From Alicyclobacillus contaminans DSM 17975 (GTDB lineage: Bacteria > Bacillota > Bacilli > Alicyclobacillales > Alicyclobacillaceae): a stretch of 64,000 nucleotides of DNA. A program made the position numbers and the translations under genes. Below the pieces are notes generated by a model that was not told the DNA's origin, did not search any database, and saw only the letters and a list, made by a program, of their open reading frames with translations. This document shows, piece after piece, positions 23,599 through 31,150 of this stretch. Numbering within the stretch: the first letter of the stretch is position 1; each line of letters opens with the position of its first letter. The DNA lies in assembly GCF_000429525.1 (NCBI RefSeq), contig NZ_AUCA01000015.1, positions 1 to 64,000 of the forward strand, read 5' to 3'.

Positions 23599-24201
23599 AT
23601 GAACGTGCCGACGGTGGAAGAGAAACAATTGGCCCGCCAGCGGCGGGAGCGCAAGCTTCGCCTGTGGTTGACCACCCTGTCCTGGGGGACGCCGGTGGTT
23701 GCCTTCGGTTCCCTGTTCTCCCTTTGGCATCAGATCGCATCCGCGTCGACCGGTCATCGCACAGCCACTTCGACCACGGCGGCAGTGCCGCAGAAAGTGA
23801 CGGGAACCCGTCACGACGTTGCGCAAACCATGACCTCGTCGAAGCCGTCGTCCCCGCTTCATACGAGTGGCACTGCGAATAAGATTTTGTATCAAATCGG
23901 ATCCCACGGCCAGGGCGTCAGCGCCATTCAGGCATGGCTGTCCAAACTCGGGTACTTTCACCATGTCGTGACCCAGACATACGGCAGCGTGACCGCGGCG
24001 GCTGTCCGAGCGTTTCAGGCGGACCACGGCTTGTCGGCGACCGGAGCGGTGGACCAGAAGACGTGGAACGCCCTGCGGAACGCCGCCGGACAAGCCGGTG
24101 CCAGTTCCGTCACCTCCGCGGCGCCATCGTCCAGCGGCAATTTCGGAAGTGCCGAGCCGAGTCAGCAATCGGTTCCGGTGATTGTTTCGTCCGGGTCGTG
24201 A
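23599..24201 (+). CDS. Membrane-anchored peptidoglycan-binding domain protein
   Basis: 200 residues. A short basic cytoplasmic N-terminus (RQRRERKLR) precedes one TM helix (about 23-45, LWLTTLSWGTPVVAFGSLFSLW). A Ser/Thr-rich linker follows. The PG_binding_1 domain covers about 98-160 (IGSHGQGVSAIQAWLSKLGYF, AVRAFQADHGLSATGAVDQKTWNAL), and the tail is Ser-rich. GAGAGGAGG lies 4 nt before the ATG. It is the first gene of an operon with apbE (9 nt downstream) and a haem membrane protein. It probably tethers the system to the cell wall. It has no recognisable FMN-attachment motif. Confidence 0.82.
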   Translation: MNVPTVEEKQLARQRRERKLRLWLTTLSWGTPVVAFGSLFSLWHQIASASTGHRTATSTTAAVPQKVTGTRHDVAQTMTSSKPSSPLHTSGTANKILYQIGSHGQGVSAIQAWLSKLGYFHHVVTQTYGSVTAAAVRAFQADHGLSATGAVDQKTWNALRNAAGQAGASSVTSAAPSSSGNFGSAEPSQQSVPVIVSSGS

Positions 24202-24209
24202 CGGCTGCC

Positions 24210-25124
24210 ATGAATCGTCTGCGATTTCGAGCCATGGGAACCGATGTGGAGATGCTGGTGGCGGACGGCGCACCCGTGGAGGCGGATGGCGCATTGCAGT
24301 GTGCGAGGGACGAAATGGAGCGATTGGAGGCGATGCTGTCGCGATTTCGCCAGGATAGCGACGTCAGCCGGATCAACGCCGCGCCTGGACAGTGGGTGAC
24401 GGTGCGTGAAGAGACTGTGCGCGTTCTCGAACTGGCCAAACAAGCGTTTGACGAGACGGAGGGCCTGTTCAATCCATGCCTTGGTCAGGTGTTGGAGCAT
24501 ATTGGATATGACGTTTCGTTTGAACAGGTGGAGGGGCGACCCGTCGTGCGTCTGAACTCGTCGCATCCGTACGAGGCTCCGACCACCTGTCCGTTTGAAA
24601 TCAATCCGTCCCAACACAGGGTCCTGCTTCATCCCGGCTATAAGTTGGACCTCGGAGGGATTGCAAAAGGTTGGATTGTGCAGCGGTCGGCGTTGGTCCT
24701 GGAGCAGTGGGGCATGCGGAACTTCCTGGTGAGCGCCGGCGGGGACTTGGTCTGCCGCGGCTCGAACGGGGAACGGCCGTGGTGCGTGGGGATTGCCAAT
24801 CCGTTCGGCGGTGAGGGAGACAATGTGCTCATGCTGGACGTGACCGACATGGCCGTCGCCACGAGCGGAACGTACCGTCGACGCTGGTCGTTCCACGGGA
24901 CGCCGGTTCACCACCTGATTCACCCGTATTTCGGCGTGCCGGCGGCCTCGGACGTGGTTTCCTGTTCCGCGCTCCACCCCGATTTGGTGCGCGCGGAGGT
25001 GCTCGCAAAAGTGGGCTTGCTGCTCGGTGCGGATGCGGGCAGGCAATGGCTGCAAAAGCGCGCTGTCGGTGGCTTTGTGCTGGTCCTGAAATCAGGGGAG
25101 GTGGTGCATGCATGGAACTCCTGA
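24210..25124 (+). CDS. apbE: ApbE-family FAD:protein FMN transferase
   Basis: 304-residue enzyme of the family that cleaves FAD and links FMN covalently to Thr/Ser of target proteins, usually outside the membrane. Motifs: RFRAMGTDVEM, LEAMLSRFRQDSDVSRIN, LDLGGIAKGW (FAD binding), LVSAGGDLVCRG, and VATSGTYRRRW with HHLIHP (metal and FAD site). No signal peptide or lipobox is visible at this start, which is unusual for secreted ApbE. The frame is open to 23934, but that region is the upstream gene. The downstream membrane gene overlaps its end by 13 nt. No classical flavinylation target is in the operon. Confidence 0.88.
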   Translation: MNRLRFRAMGTDVEMLVADGAPVEADGALQCARDEMERLEAMLSRFRQDSDVSRINAAPGQWVTVREETVRVLELAKQAFDETEGLFNPCLGQVLEHIGYDVSFEQVEGRPVVRLNSSHPYEAPTTCPFEINPSQHRVLLHPGYKLDLGGIAKGWIVQRSALVLEQWGMRNFLVSAGGDLVCRGSNGERPWCVGIANPFGGEGDNVLMLDVTDMAVATSGTYRRRWSFHGTPVHHLIHPYFGVPAASDVVSCSALHPDLVRAEVLAKVGLLLGADAGRQWLQKRAVGGFVLVLKSGEVVHAWNS

Positions 25125-25774
25125 ACGAACGTCAACGCGTTCCGTTTGCGTTTGTCTGGGTCATGACCGTTCTCTTGCTCGCCGGTTCATTCGTAGCGCT
25201 GCACCTCGCCGCCCCGGGGCAGGCCACGGCCAACAAGTTCTATTGGTACATGGCCAGAGCGGCCGGATTCACGTCGTACGGAATGCTGTCTCTGGCCGTG
25301 CTGCTTGGTCTGTCCACCAGCTGCGCATTCTGGGACAGGTGGCGGCTGCGCAAGCTGATGACGCAGATGCACCAGTACGCTGCGCTGCTTGTGCTTCCCT
25401 TTTTATTGTTTCACCTGTTCGGATTGTATCAGGACACGTCCGTGCCATTTGGGCTGGTCGGCCTGTTGGTTGCATTCACGGCCAAGTACCGACCGCTTTT
25501 CACCGGTTTCGGCGTCCTGGCATTGTACGGCTGGGTGGTGCTGGTGATCTCGTCGTACATTCGGGAGCGAATGTCTGTAAAAGTATGGCGTTGGATTCAC
25601 TACTCGTCCATGCCGATGTTCATCCTTGTGACGCTGCACGGCCTGTTCACCGGCTCGGACAGCGCCTCGTTGTGGGCGGCGGTGGTGTACCTGATTCCCA
25701 TCGCCCTGTTTCTCCTTCTGGTGGCAAGGCGGTTTCTGCCGACCCGCCCGGTGCACAAACCGAGCCGGACATAG
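25112..25774 (+). CDS. Ferric-reductase-like haem-binding membrane protein
   Basis: 220 residues with about six TM helices. Two histidine pairs in neighbouring helices, HQYAALLVLPFLLFH (13 residues between) and HYSSMPMFILVTLH (12 between), are the bis-haem pattern of the ferric reductase/YedZ-MsrQ domain. There is no C-terminal FAD/NADPH module, so electrons would have to come from another carrier. GGGGAGGTG lies 8 nt before the ATG at 25112, which is inside the end of apbE. Adjacent ApbE suggests a transmembrane electron path ending in a flavinylated protein; the acceptor is unknown. Confidence 0.85.
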   Translation: MELLNERQRVPFAFVWVMTVLLLAGSFVALHLAAPGQATANKFYWYMARAAGFTSYGMLSLAVLLGLSTSCAFWDRWRLRKLMTQMHQYAALLVLPFLLFHLFGLYQDTSVPFGLVGLLVAFTAKYRPLFTGFGVLALYGWVVLVISSYIRERMSVKVWRWIHYSSMPMFILVTLHGLFTGSDSASLWAAVVYLIPIALFLLLVARRFLPTRPVHKPSRT

Positions 25775-25790
25775 TAAGGCGAGGCGGATC

Positions 25791-27527
25791 TTATTGCAGA
25801 TGCCGTTCCATGGCGTCCTGCATCACCTGCAGCTTGGTTTCGCACTCCGTTTCGTTGACGCCGCGGGCGGCCAGATAGACTTTGATCTTCGGCTCCGTGC
25901 CGGATGGCCGAATGGCCATCCAACTCTCATCTTCAAAAATATATTTGAGGACGTTCGAGCGCGGCAGAGAGAGCGGATCGACCGCGTCCTGCCCACTCCT
26001 TTTGCCGAGGGTCCGTCGCTCCGAGGTTAGGTAGTCCTCCACAGCGGAGAGGTTCAGGTCCGGCACCGTCGGCACTTGTTTTCGCAATCCGTCCATGACC
26101 CGTTCCACTTCCTTCGCGCCTTCGCCCGCATTCAGCGGAACCGTGACCAATCGTTCGGCAAACCACCCGTGGCGCGCAAACAGATGGTGCAGCGCGTCGA
26201 TGAGGGTCGCTCCCCGCCGTTTATACCAGGCGGCCATGTCGGCGATGGCCAGACAGGCTTGCACCGCGTCCTTGTCCCGGACTATCGGCGAGATCAAATA
26301 TCCATAACTCTCTTCAAAGCCAAACAGGAACGTGTGGGCGCCGGTCTGTTCGTACACGGTGGCTCCGTGGCCAATGTATTTGAACCCGGTGAGCACGTTC
26401 TCAGCGGCCACACCATAGCTGGCCGCAATCACCGCCCCCAGGTCCGACGTTACCACCGTTTTGAATACAACGCCGTTGGCCGGCAGCGTCCTCGTCTCCT
26501 TTCGCCGGGAGAGCAGAAAGTCGATGAGCAGGGCGCCAACCTGGTTGCCGCTCAACAACTCGTACGTGCCATGCCGGGTTCGAACGGCGATGCCCGCTCG
26601 ATCCGAGTCCGGATCGGTTCCGAGGACCAGGTCCGCATCCCGTGCACGGGCGGCTTCGATGCCGAGGCGGAGGGCGCTGTGCTCCTCGGGATTGGGACTT
26701 TTCACCGTGGGGAAATCACCGTCCGGCTGTTCCTGTTCTGCAACCACATGCACGTGTTTGTAACCGGCCTGCTCGAGCGCCTGTCGCACCGGCCGGTTTC
26801 CGGCGCCATGCAGCGGCGTGTAGACCACGGTCAAATTCCGCCGGTCCTCGGACGTCACGGCGGGACTTGCGACGGATTGTACGACCGACCGGACGTAGCG
26901 TTCGGTCAGGGCATTGTCCCACCATTGGAATAATCCCTTCTGTTCTGCGTCTGCCAAGGGCAGCGTGGGCAGGGCAAACACATCTTCCTGCTGCATCATC
27001 AGCTCGTGGATCCGGTTCGTATCCTCAGGCAGCAGTTGATACCCCGCTGGACCGTACGCCTTATAGCCATTGTATTGCGGAGGGTTGTGACTGGCCGTAA
27101 TCATGATGCCGCCAGCGGCCCGAAGGTGGCGAATGGCAAACGACACCTCCGGCGTCGGACACAGAACGGGCGCCACCATCGCGCGAATGCCGAGGGCCGC
27201 GAGCGTCAATCCGGCTTCCTGTGCAAAGGTTCGGGAGTGGTGCCGGCAGTCGTAACCGATGGCGACGCCCCGGGTTTTGGCATCCGCGACGGTTTGCATC
27301 AGAAACTGCGCCAGCGCGAATGTGGCACGGCGAATCGTGAAAATGTTGAGCCGATTGGGGCCAACGCCCATCAAACCGCGCATGCCACCGGTGCCGAATT
27401 CCAAAGTTTTCCCAAAGCAGTCGTTGACAGCATCCGGATTACCCTTCAAGTGTTCCAGCTCGTTCCGTACATCGTCGGGCAGCTGTGCATGGTTCAGCCA
27501 CGTTTCGAACTCTCGCTGTGCGTCCAC
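25791..27527 (-). CDS. pgcA: Phosphoglucomutase/phosphomannomutase (PgcA-type)
   Basis: 578-residue alpha-D-phosphohexomutase interconverting glucose 6- and 1-phosphate for UDP-glucose and envelope glycans. LEFGTGGMRGLMG begins domain I; the catalytic serine is in TASHNPPQYNGYK; DPDSDRAG is the Mg loop; GFEESYGYL binds sugar; AIRPSGTEPKIKVY holds the phosphate. The frame opens at 27572, but AAGGAG lies 8 nt before the GTG at 27527, and this start aligns with B. subtilis PgcA (581 aa). It converges tightly (16 nt) with the haem protein gene. Its product pathway would supply UDP-glucose to the glucan synthase. Confidence 0.93.
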   Translation of the reverse strand: MDAQREFETWLNHAQLPDDVRNELEHLKGNPDAVNDCFGKTLEFGTGGMRGLMGVGPNRLNIFTIRRATFALAQFLMQTVADAKTRGVAIGYDCRHHSRTFAQEAGLTLAALGIRAMVAPVLCPTPEVSFAIRHLRAAGGIMITASHNPPQYNGYKAYGPAGYQLLPEDTNRIHELMMQQEDVFALPTLPLADAEQKGLFQWWDNALTERYVRSVVQSVASPAVTSEDRRNLTVVYTPLHGAGNRPVRQALEQAGYKHVHVVAEQEQPDGDFPTVKSPNPEEHSALRLGIEAARARDADLVLGTDPDSDRAGIAVRTRHGTYELLSGNQVGALLIDFLLSRRKETRTLPANGVVFKTVVTSDLGAVIAASYGVAAENVLTGFKYIGHGATVYEQTGAHTFLFGFEESYGYLISPIVRDKDAVQACLAIADMAAWYKRRGATLIDALHHLFARHGWFAERLVTVPLNAGEGAKEVERVMDGLRKQVPTVPDLNLSAVEDYLTSERRTLGKRSGQDAVDPLSLPRSNVLKYIFEDESWMAIRPSGTEPKIKVYLAARGVNETECETKLQVMQDAMERHLQ

Positions 27528-27632
27528 AAATTCGACTCCTTGCTGTGAAATTTGTCCATCGGATGTCTGCATCCCTTCATGCTGTATTCTGTGTCAATCT
27601 GGAACAGATATCCATGTGTGGTTGGGCGGTGA

Positions 27633-27706
27633 TTGACGGCGCTTACATAAGCGTCTTACAATAAAATCATAATTCTTATTTGTAACAGTATTTCATATAT
27701 GAAATA
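27633..27706 (+). promoter_or_regulatory. Acyl-CoA dehydrogenase promoter with two palindromic operators
   Basis: TTGACG (27633-27638), 18 bp, TACAAT (27657-27662) is a good promoter. CGCTTA-CA-TAAGCG (27640-27653) sits inside the spacer. A perfect 18-bp palindrome, TATTTCATATATGAAATA, lies at 27689-27706, downstream of the start site. A repressor bound at either would block RNA polymerase; no regulator gene is adjacent. No other feature is visible in the 250-bp divergent gap. Confidence 0.7.
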
Positions 27707-27784
27707 TTAGGGGTGGCGCATGGACGCCCGGGGGGGAATGCGTTCCCTCGTCCGATGATGACGCGGAGAAATGGAGGCGTGACG

Positions 27785-28936
27785 ATGAATTTTGAGCTGC
27801 CGGAAGAAGTACTGCAGATGAAAGACATTGTCCGAGATTTTGTGGAGAACGAGGTCGAACCGCTCGCCATGCAAATTGAAGAGGAAAATTGTGTACCGGA
27901 TGCATTGCTGGAGCGGTCGAAGGCGCTGGGACTGTTTGGTCTGAGCATTCCGGAGGAATACGGCGGCATGGGACTCAGCATGCTCGGAAAGTGCGCGATA
28001 TACGAGGAACTGGGCAAGACCATCAATGGGTACACAACGATTCTCGGCGCGCACAACGGTATTGGTTCCGTGGGGATTGTGGAGCTGTCCAATGAAGAAC
28101 AGCGGCGGCGGTACCTGCCAAAGATGGCCACCGGCGAATGGATTGGGGCGTTCGCGTTGACGGAGCCGCAGGCCGGGTCGAACGCGGCAGCACTCCGGAC
28201 GACGGCGGTGAAGAAGGGCGATCGATACATTCTGAACGGACAAAAGATTTACATCACCAATGCACCGATTGCTCATGTGTTCACCGTGATGGCGGTGACA
28301 GATCCTGCGAAGGGGCCCAAGGGAATCACGTCGTTCATTGTCGAGCGGAATTTCAAGGGTTTTCAGATGGGCAAGGTGGAGAAAAAGATGGGATTGCACG
28401 GGTCGCACACGGCGCAGCTGTATTTCGAGGATATGGAGGTACCGGAAGAAAACGTGCTGGGACAAGAGGGCCAGGGCTACGTCAACGCACTGAAAATTCT
28501 GGCCAACGGGCGAGCTGGTCTGGCCGCACGGTGTCTCGGCTCTTGCCAGTATCTGCTCGACCGCTCGGTGCGCTACGCGCTCGAACGCGAGCAGTTTGGC
28601 AAGCCCATCTTTGAACAACAGATTATTCAACATTATTTGTCCGAGATGGCCGTGGAGATTGAGACACTGCGCTGGCTCACGTATCGCGTGGCGTGGATGA
28701 CAGACCAGGGCATGAATGTGGTGAAAGAGGCGGCCATGTTGAAGCTGTACGGCTCCGAGGTGTACAACCGGATTGCCGACAAGGCTGTGCAGATTCACGG
28801 GGGTGTCGGGTACATTGCGGAGTATCCCATTGAACGGTTCTACCGAGACGCGCGCATCACGCGCATCTACGAGGGAACGTCTGAGATTCAGAAAAACATC
28901 ATTGCGGCGCAGTTGAAAAAGGAATACACCCGTTGA
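27785..28936 (+). CDS. Acyl-CoA dehydrogenase
   Basis: 383-residue FAD flavoenzyme catalysing alpha,beta-dehydrogenation of acyl-CoA, first step of beta-oxidation. N-terminal helices have YGGMGLSML. The middle beta-domain has FALTEPQAGSNAAALRTTAV (FAD-binding). The C-terminal domain has GRAGLAARCLGSCQYLLDRS, QIHGGVGYIAEYPIERFYRDARI and YEGTSEIQ, whose Glu is the catalytic base in the short-chain class. GGAGG lies 7 nt before the ATG; the in-frame upstream start at 27713 has none. Monocistronic; the following gene has its own promoter. Short/branched-chain substrate is likely but not proven. Confidence 0.93.
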   Translation: MNFELPEEVLQMKDIVRDFVENEVEPLAMQIEEENCVPDALLERSKALGLFGLSIPEEYGGMGLSMLGKCAIYEELGKTINGYTTILGAHNGIGSVGIVELSNEEQRRRYLPKMATGEWIGAFALTEPQAGSNAAALRTTAVKKGDRYILNGQKIYITNAPIAHVFTVMAVTDPAKGPKGITSFIVERNFKGFQMGKVEKKMGLHGSHTAQLYFEDMEVPEENVLGQEGQGYVNALKILANGRAGLAARCLGSCQYLLDRSVRYALEREQFGKPIFEQQIIQHYLSEMAVEIETLRWLTYRVAWMTDQGMNVVKEAAMLKLYGSEVYNRIADKAVQIHGGVGYIAEYPIERFYRDARITRIYEGTSEIQKNIIAAQLKKEYTR

Positions 28937-28963
28937 CAGCGCCGGCGGGAGGTTCCATGGCCC

Positions 28964-28991
28964 TTGCACAATGAATTGTTTCGGCTATAAT
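28964..28991 (+). promoter_or_regulatory. Promoter of the DMT transporter gene
   Basis: TTGCAC (28964-28969), 16 bp, TATAAT (28986-28991). The predicted start site near 28998 rules out the longest ORF start (28971). Confidence 0.75.
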
Positions 28992-29045
28992 ACGTTTCGT
29001 TCCATGAAACAGACAGCCGGGACAGGTCGTGGGGGTGTGTGGAAA

Positions 29046-29969
29046 GTGGCTGGATTGTCGCGAACCAAATCTGCCTGGATGATTGCGGCGTTGGTGTTGA
29101 TTTGGGGGTTGAGTTGGCCCATATACAAGGTGGCGTTGATGGATACACCACCCGTATTGTTTGCCGGCATGCGCTGTTTCCTCGGAGGCATCTTCATGCT
29201 GATGTTGGCTCTGCCGCGGTGGCATGCGCTGCGCTGGCGGCAATGTTGGCGCGTGTATGTGATTTCGGGCGTGTTTAACGCCGTTCTGTTTTTTGCGCTG
29301 CAGACCATCGGGCTGCAATATCTCCCGTCCGGTCTGTTCTCGGTGATTGTGTACCTGCAGCCGGTGCTGGTGGGACTGCTCGCCTGGATGTGGCTCGGTG
29401 AGCCGATGACGGTGCTGAAATTGATTGGGCTCGTGCTTGGATTTCTCGGTGTGGCCTGCATCAGCGCGGAGAGTCTGAGTGGGCACCTGTCTGTTGCAGG
29501 CATTCTGTTTGCGCTGGGATCTGCCATCAGTTGGGCGTTGGGGGCCGTTTACGTCAAGAAAGTGGGGGACCGGGTGGACGGTCTGTGGTTGGTCGCCGTG
29601 CAGTTTACTTGGGGTGGATTGGCGACCACGTTGTACGGACTCCTCACAGAACGCTGGTCGGACATCCAATTTGCGCACGGGCAGTACTGGTTCGGCCTGG
29701 CGTACGGCGCGCTGCTCGGCGTTTCGGCGGCTTGGCTGTTGTATTTCCGATTGGTGCAGGCGGGCGATGCGAGCAAAGTGGCCTCCTTCACTTTTCTCGT
29801 TCCGCTGTTGTCAGTGGTCACTGGCACACTGGCACTGCACGAACCCATCACGGTCAACCTGCTGGTGGGCATCGTGCTAATTGTCGCCAGCATCTACTTG
29901 GTCAATCGGCGAACCAGGCCGAAGCACCGCACGCCCGTGGCCGGTCTGGAGGGGTCGTCCAAAGTCTGA
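29046..29969 (+). CDS. EamA/DMT-superfamily permease
   Basis: 307-residue drug/metabolite exporter with ten TM helices and two EamA repeats: the first has WGLSWPIYKVALMDTPPVLFAG near the start, the second ISWALGAVYVKKVGDR near the middle. Loop signatures WLGEPMTVLKLIGLVLGFLGV and LALHEPITVNLLVGIVLIV end each half. The start is uncertain: ATG 29004 is only a few nt after the predicted transcription start, and GTG 29037 or 29046 follow GGGGGTG. I use 29046. Substrate unknown; the family exports amino acids and other metabolites. Confidence 0.88.
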   Translation: MAGLSRTKSAWMIAALVLIWGLSWPIYKVALMDTPPVLFAGMRCFLGGIFMLMLALPRWHALRWRQCWRVYVISGVFNAVLFFALQTIGLQYLPSGLFSVIVYLQPVLVGLLAWMWLGEPMTVLKLIGLVLGFLGVACISAESLSGHLSVAGILFALGSAISWALGAVYVKKVGDRVDGLWLVAVQFTWGGLATTLYGLLTERWSDIQFAHGQYWFGLAYGALLGVSAAWLLYFRLVQAGDASKVASFTFLVPLLSVVTGTLALHEPITVNLLVGIVLIVASIYLVNRRTRPKHRTPVAGLEGSSKV

Positions 29970-30069
29970 TGGTGGCTGGCAAGATGTCCGTTGCCAACGC
30001 ATAGGTTGACCCGGGAAGCACATACTTCAACTGCGATACCGAATCTTTTGTTGGCAAGGAGTTGATGAT

Positions 30070-30906
30070 GTGCAGACGTATCGCGGTGGAAGTACGCTTT
30101 CCCAGTTCGGCAGCCAGCCGCAGAATGTGGTGAGCCAGATTCAACAGGATTTGCGCGGCGGCCAAGGTCAAGTCGGGTATCCGGCGCAGGGATTTTCCGG
30201 ATCGACCTTGTCCCAGTTTGGGACAAACCCGCAGGTGGTTCAATCCCACATCCGCCAGGATCTGGCCCCTTCGTACGGACAACCCATGGTGTCCGCCCCG
30301 CAGGGCCCCCCGGTGGGGGCTGGCCAAATGATGCAACAGTTTGCCAGCCATCCGCAGGCCATTCAGCAACAGATTCGCGAAGACTTGGGACAGGGCTACG
30401 CGAGCAACGTGCAGTACGGCGGGGCGTATGGCAATACGCTGTCGCAGTTTGGCACGAATCCGCAGGTGGTGCAGCAACAGATCCAGCAGGATTTGGGCTA
30501 TGGCCAGTATGCCGGCGCCGCACAAGCGCAGGCGGCGTACGGTCCTGCACAGAGTTTCTCCGGTTCCACCCTGTCGCAGTTCGGCAGCCATCCACAGGCC
30601 ATCCAGCAACAGATTCGCAGTGATCTCGGCTATGGAGCGGCACCGTACGGCCAGGGACAGGCAAGCTACGGTCAGGCACAGGGGTATGCTGGACAAACTT
30701 TGTCGCAATTCGGCACCCATCCGCAGCTGGTGCAGCAGCAGATCCGCAATGACCTCAGCAACGCAGCGGGCCAAGGTCAGGCGGCGTATGGGCAAGGTTA
30801 CGCAACCGGCACGCTATCCCAGTTCGGCAGCAACCCGCAGGCGGTTCAACAACAGATCCAGCAGGATTTGTCCCAAGCCCGCGGAAACTTCAATCAGTTT
30901 TCATGA
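30070..30906 (+). CDS. Seven-repeat Gln/Gly/Ala-rich protein of unknown function
   Basis: 278 residues made of seven copies of a 21-residue unit close to TLSQFGSNPQAVQQQIQQDL, at about residues 8-28, 45-65, 85-106, 122-142, 166-186, 209-229 and 247-267. They are joined by 16-24-residue linkers rich in G, Y, A, Q, S and P. The unit looks like a turn (FGxxPQ) followed by an amphipathic helix. There is no signal peptide, TM helix or cysteine. GCAAGGAG lies 8 nt before the GTG at 30070; nearby ATGs are out of frame. A strong terminator follows. I do not recognise a family. A coat, surface or condensate-forming structural protein is a guess from composition. Confidence 0.78.
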   Translation: MQTYRGGSTLSQFGSQPQNVVSQIQQDLRGGQGQVGYPAQGFSGSTLSQFGTNPQVVQSHIRQDLAPSYGQPMVSAPQGPPVGAGQMMQQFASHPQAIQQQIREDLGQGYASNVQYGGAYGNTLSQFGTNPQVVQQQIQQDLGYGQYAGAAQAQAAYGPAQSFSGSTLSQFGSHPQAIQQQIRSDLGYGAAPYGQGQASYGQAQGYAGQTLSQFGTHPQLVQQQIRNDLSNAAGQGQAAYGQGYATGTLSQFGSNPQAVQQQIQQDLSQARGNFNQFS

Positions 30907-30922
30907 GTCGTGCGTCCTGTCT

Positions 30923-30952
30923 CAGCCCCCGCTCTGACGCGAGCGGGGGCTG
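30923..30952 (+). terminator. Terminator hairpin of the repeat-protein gene
   Basis: CAGCCCCCGCTC and GAGCGGGGGCTG form a 12-bp perfect stem with a six-base loop; only a short T tract follows. Confidence 0.72.
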
Positions 30953-31150
30953 TTGCGCATGATGCCGATGGAAGGCGCCTGAACGCGCTGGAAGGAGGTC
31001 AGCCCATTTCTACCGGCTTGTCCGCCGTTGTGCTCGTCGCCTCGTTGTCCTTCGCATTTTATAATGAGAGGGACAGAACTCGGAATGATTCGTCATTTTG
31101 GGGCTGGCAGCGAACGCCACCCGAACGGCGGGGGCACATGACAGGAGGCG

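Noticed and set aside
30070-30906. CRISPR-like or tandem DNA repeat array
   Set aside because: Repeats are coding, vary at codon third positions, and have uneven spacing; they are protein repeats.
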